A DNA stretch of 64,000 nt from JBKECO01 sp047974745 (GTDB taxonomy: Bacteria > Bacillota > Clostridia > Lachnospirales > Lachnospiraceae): positions 57,342 through 121,341 of the forward strand of contig JBKECO010000031.1 of assembly GCA_047974745.1 (NCBI GenBank), in the 5' to 3' direction. Under the pieces are notes generated by a model that did not search any database, was not told where the DNA came from, and saw nothing but the letters and a program-made list of their open reading frames with translations. Positions 62,096 through 64,000 of this stretch are shown piece after piece (positions within the stretch are counted from its first letter, which is position 1; the number at the start of each line of letters is the position of its first letter). The translations under genes were made by a program, and so were the position numbers.

Positions 62096-63493
62096 TTATC
62101 TTTCCTCTTCCATTTCTGCTTCTGCAGCTTTTATCATAATCGCACATTCTACACGCTTTTTCTGAAGTGCACAGCCGATATCATACGCATTATGTATATC
62201 TCCATGAAAATGATAGGAGTTCGCAGCACAGCCACCGCTGCAGTAATATCTGGCAAAACAGTCTCTGCACTTTTCTTTTTCATAAACATTACAAGATTTA
62301 AATTCGTCGCAAATAGTTTGTTTTACGATACCGTCATCTACATTTCCAAGCAGGAATTCTTCATTGCCCACAAATTGATGACATGGATAAAAATCTCCCC
62401 ATGGCGTCACCGCCAGATATTCTGTCCCGGATCCGCAGCCTGATAACCTTTTTGCAACACAAGGACCACCTTCCAAATCGATCATAAAGTGAAAAAAGTT
62501 AAAATCTTTGTCCTGTTTCTTTCTTTCTATCATCATGGCAGCGAGTCTGTCGTATTCCTCAAAAAGAATCGGAAGGTCATCTTCTTGTATCGCATATTCA
62601 GCTGTATCTTCAGCAACGACCGGTTCCACCGAGACCTGCTTAAAACCAAGATCCGCAAGGTGCAGCACATCCTTGGAAAAATCAGTATTGAAATGTGTAA
62701 AAGTCCCTCTCACATAATAATTCATCTGATTTCTGCTCTCTGCGAATTTCTGGAACTTTGGAACGATGAGCTCATAACTGCCTTTTCCATTGCGGAAAGG
62801 ACGTATAAAATCATTCGTTTCTTTGCGGCCATCGATGCTGAGCACCACATTCGCCATCTCTTTGTTCGCATATTCTATGATTTCATCGTTCAGCAGCACT
62901 CCATTTGTCGTCAGCGTAAATCTGAACTTCTTGGAGTGTCTGTCTTCTAAAGATCTGCCATAAGCTACGATCTCTTTGACCACTTCAAAATTCATGGTAG
63001 GCTCACCGCCAAAAAAATCCACTTCAAGATTTGTACGGCTTCCTGAATTTGCAATCAGGAAATCTATAGCCTTCTTCCCGACCTCTGCACTCATAAGCGC
63101 TCTTCTTCCGTGGTATTCGCCCTCATGTGCAAAACAATATCCACAGGCCAGATTGCAGTCATGTGCAATGTGCAGGCAAAGTGCCTTTACAACTGTTTTC
63201 CGATTTGAAACATCCTGAATATATTCTTTATATTCATCTTCCGTAAAAAGTTCGCCTTCTTTTTGCAGCTGCTCAATTTCATCATAGCATTCTCTGAGAT
63301 CCTGCTCTAAATAGGTGTTTGACAGCTGTTCTATTATTCTATCTTTATCCTGCTTATCGAACAGTGCGATCATATCATACATCATGTCATCGACCACGTG
63401 GATCGCACCGCTGTTTACATCCAGAACAATATTATAGCCGTTATTTTTGTATTGATGAACCACTACAATATTTCCTCTCTTTCTAAAAAACAT
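62096..63493 (-). CDS. scfB: SCIFF peptide radical SAM maturase
   Basis: ScfB makes thioether crosslinks in the SCIFF peptide. The 465-residue protein has an N-terminal precursor-recognition domain (about 1-95), the radical SAM cluster C113, C117 and C120 (HDCNLACGYCFAHEG), and a SPASM domain with auxiliary-cluster cysteines (LSGCGSGTEY, FYPCHQF, KCRDCFARYYCSGGCAAN). It lies 68 bases after the peptide gene, with a hairpin between. The start has no clear ribosome site. Confidence 0.95.
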   Translation of the reverse strand: MFFRKRGNIVVVHQYKNNGYNIVLDVNSGAIHVVDDMMYDMIALFDKQDKDRIIEQLSNTYLEQDLRECYDEIEQLQKEGELFTEDEYKEYIQDVSNRKTVVKALCLHIAHDCNLACGYCFAHEGEYHGRRALMSAEVGKKAIDFLIANSGSRTNLEVDFFGGEPTMNFEVVKEIVAYGRSLEDRHSKKFRFTLTTNGVLLNDEIIEYANKEMANVVLSIDGRKETNDFIRPFRNGKGSYELIVPKFQKFAESRNQMNYYVRGTFTHFNTDFSKDVLHLADLGFKQVSVEPVVAEDTAEYAIQEDDLPILFEEYDRLAAMMIERKKQDKDFNFFHFMIDLEGGPCVAKRLSGCGSGTEYLAVTPWGDFYPCHQFVGNEEFLLGNVDDGIVKQTICDEFKSCNVYEKEKCRDCFARYYCSGGCAANSYHFHGDIHNAYDIGCALQKKRVECAIMIKAAEAEMEEER

Positions 63494-63502
63494 TTTTCAC
63501 AC

Positions 63503-63532
63503 AAAACCGACCGAACGCGTAGCGAACGGTCG
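63503..63532 (-). terminator. Hairpin between scfA and scfB
   Basis: CGACCG-TT-CGC-TAC-GCG-TT-CGGTCG (63508-63532) has a symmetric TT/TT internal loop on the minus strand and is followed by GTTTTG. It ends ten bases before the scfB start and is probably a partial terminator that lets more peptide than enzyme be made. Confidence 0.6.
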
Positions 63533-63561
63533 TCTTAATTATTTCTTATATAAGGAACTAC

Positions 63562-63705
63562 CTATTTCGTGTTCTCACAAGACTGGTTTCCTACTGTACA
63601 GGATGTCTTACATGCGGACTGACAGGAAGTCTGACATTCACCGCATCCACCCTTCTTGATCGTATTCTGTAATCTCTTTGTTTTTAATGTTCTTACATGT
63701 TTCAT
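63562..63705 (-). CDS. scfA: SCIFF peptide (six cysteines in forty-five)
   Basis: A 47-residue ribosomal peptide beginning MKHVRTLKTKRLQNTIKKGG, with six cysteines at 21, 24, 28, 32, 36 and 43 in the pattern CGECQTSCQSACKTSC...C. This is the highly conserved SCIFF precursor of Clostridia, a ranthipeptide whose cysteines are crosslinked by ScfB. AAAGGAG lies eight bases before the ATG. SCIFF is one of the most conserved clostridial peptides, with an uncertain cellular role. Confidence 0.95.
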   Translation of the reverse strand: MKHVRTLKTKRLQNTIKKGGCGECQTSCQSACKTSCTVGNQSCENTK

Positions 63706-63755
63706 AAACACGTCTCCTTTACTGGTTCTTTTCAAAGCAACCGCTGATTTAAAGT

Positions 63756-63761
63756 ATTATA
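63756..63761 (-). promoter_or_regulatory. -10 box upstream of scfA
   Basis: TATAAT on the minus strand, about 50 bases before the scfA start, lies in an A+T-rich gap. No good -35 was found at 16-18 bases. Confidence 0.45.
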
Positions 63762-63791
63762 ACATATCATTTTTTATAAAGAAAGTCCTTT

Positions 63792-64000
63792 TTACCGAAA
63801 GGTGATCGTATAAGATCTCTCAAAAACTTCACCTGGAGCCAGCTTATTGCCCCACTCTCTGTCCTTGAGCCTGCCTTCAAAAGTCTCTCTGTCACAGCGT
63901 CCATACCATGGTTCAATACAGATAAATGGCGCCTGTTTCTTTTCCGGTGACCAAATACCAAACAGAGGTGCCTGAAATTCTACTTTAATATATTCTGCGC
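63792..64000 (-). CDS. Aldose 1-epimerase-like protein, C-terminal end
   Basis: The frame enters from the right edge and ends at TAA (63792-63794). The visible 69 residues include FGIWSPEKKQAPFICIEPWYGRC, then RLKDREWGNKLAPGEVFE and SYTITFR. The CIEPWYGR motif and the PGE-F-ERSYTI ending are typical of the LacX-like aldose 1-epimerase (galactose mutarotase) family. The N-terminus with the remaining catalytic residues lies outside the window. Confidence 0.85.
   Translation of the reverse strand, partial: AEYIKVEFQAPLFGIWSPEKKQAPFICIEPWYGRCDRETFEGRLKDREWGNKLAPGEVFERSYTITFR

Noticed and set aside
1..64000. CRISPR arrays, insertion sequences, prophage genes, tRNA and rRNA genes
   Set aside because: No regularly spaced repeats, transposase or integrase motifs, or tRNA/rRNA-like conserved segments were recognised by eye; a tRNA scan would be decisive.

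Overview
The window looks like a chromosome segment from an anaerobic, Gram-positive member of the Clostridia, most likely Lachnospiraceae. The reasons are moderate-to-low GC, AGGAGG-type ribosome binding sites, a butyrate-type thl-hbd-bcd-etfBA operon behind Rex-type operators, a SCIFF peptide with its radical SAM maturase, fused SecDF, HemZ-type radical SAM enzyme, SleB-like hydrolase, ECF transporter S component and many small membrane proteins. No rRNA, tRNA, CRISPR array, transposase or phage gene was seen. Most genes lie on the minus strand. Start codons were reassigned by Shine-Dalgarno position where the longest reading frame was implausible.

Left part (1-10.0 kb): an HD-domain protein (cut by the edge), two small membrane proteins and pyrE, then about 600 bases of decayed coding sequence, then a redox/aldehyde cassette: cupin, MerR regulator, flavodoxin and iron alcohol dehydrogenase under one MerR-type promoter, an aldo/keto reductase, and a divergent LysR regulator. 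Next comes the pyrC-pyrK-pyrD operon. The cassette sits between pyrD and pyrE and may have been inserted into a pyrCKDE operon. The other pyrimidine genes present are carAB (47-51 kb) and a uracil permease (35.8 kb).

10-25.5 kb: glycogen phosphorylase with an 18-bp perfect palindrome at its promoter, a CorC/HlyC-type CBS protein, and an 11-gene minus-strand locus that is the most unusual part of the window. It encodes a compact Tad-like pilus machine (degenerate TadZ, pilin, TadA ATPase, fused TadBC, TadE-like proteins), several tiny proteins that all begin six residues before an [E/Q]YG motif with no leader peptide, a pseudopilin fused to an InlB-type B-repeat, a 1418-residue subtilisin-like protease with B-repeats, and a leucine-rich-repeat/Ig-like surface protein. 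No prepilin peptidase is seen.

25.5-40 kb: a DegV protein; a rel-MBL hydrolase-hemZ-hisS-aspS cluster; a GNAT protein; cyclophilin and uracil permease; an Mrp-type ATPase and mtnA; and an ECF S component of the PanT type behind a leader with two tandem bulged-A hairpins (pan-motif-like) and a terminator.

40-64 kb: the butyrate operon thl-hbd-bcd-etfB-etfA, without crotonase; a coiled-coil SleB-like hydrolase; carAB; serS; a four-gene ABC efflux operon with two different membrane-fusion adaptors; glyA; a DUF1294 protein; scfA-scfB-secDF; and the end of an aldose 1-epimerase-like gene.
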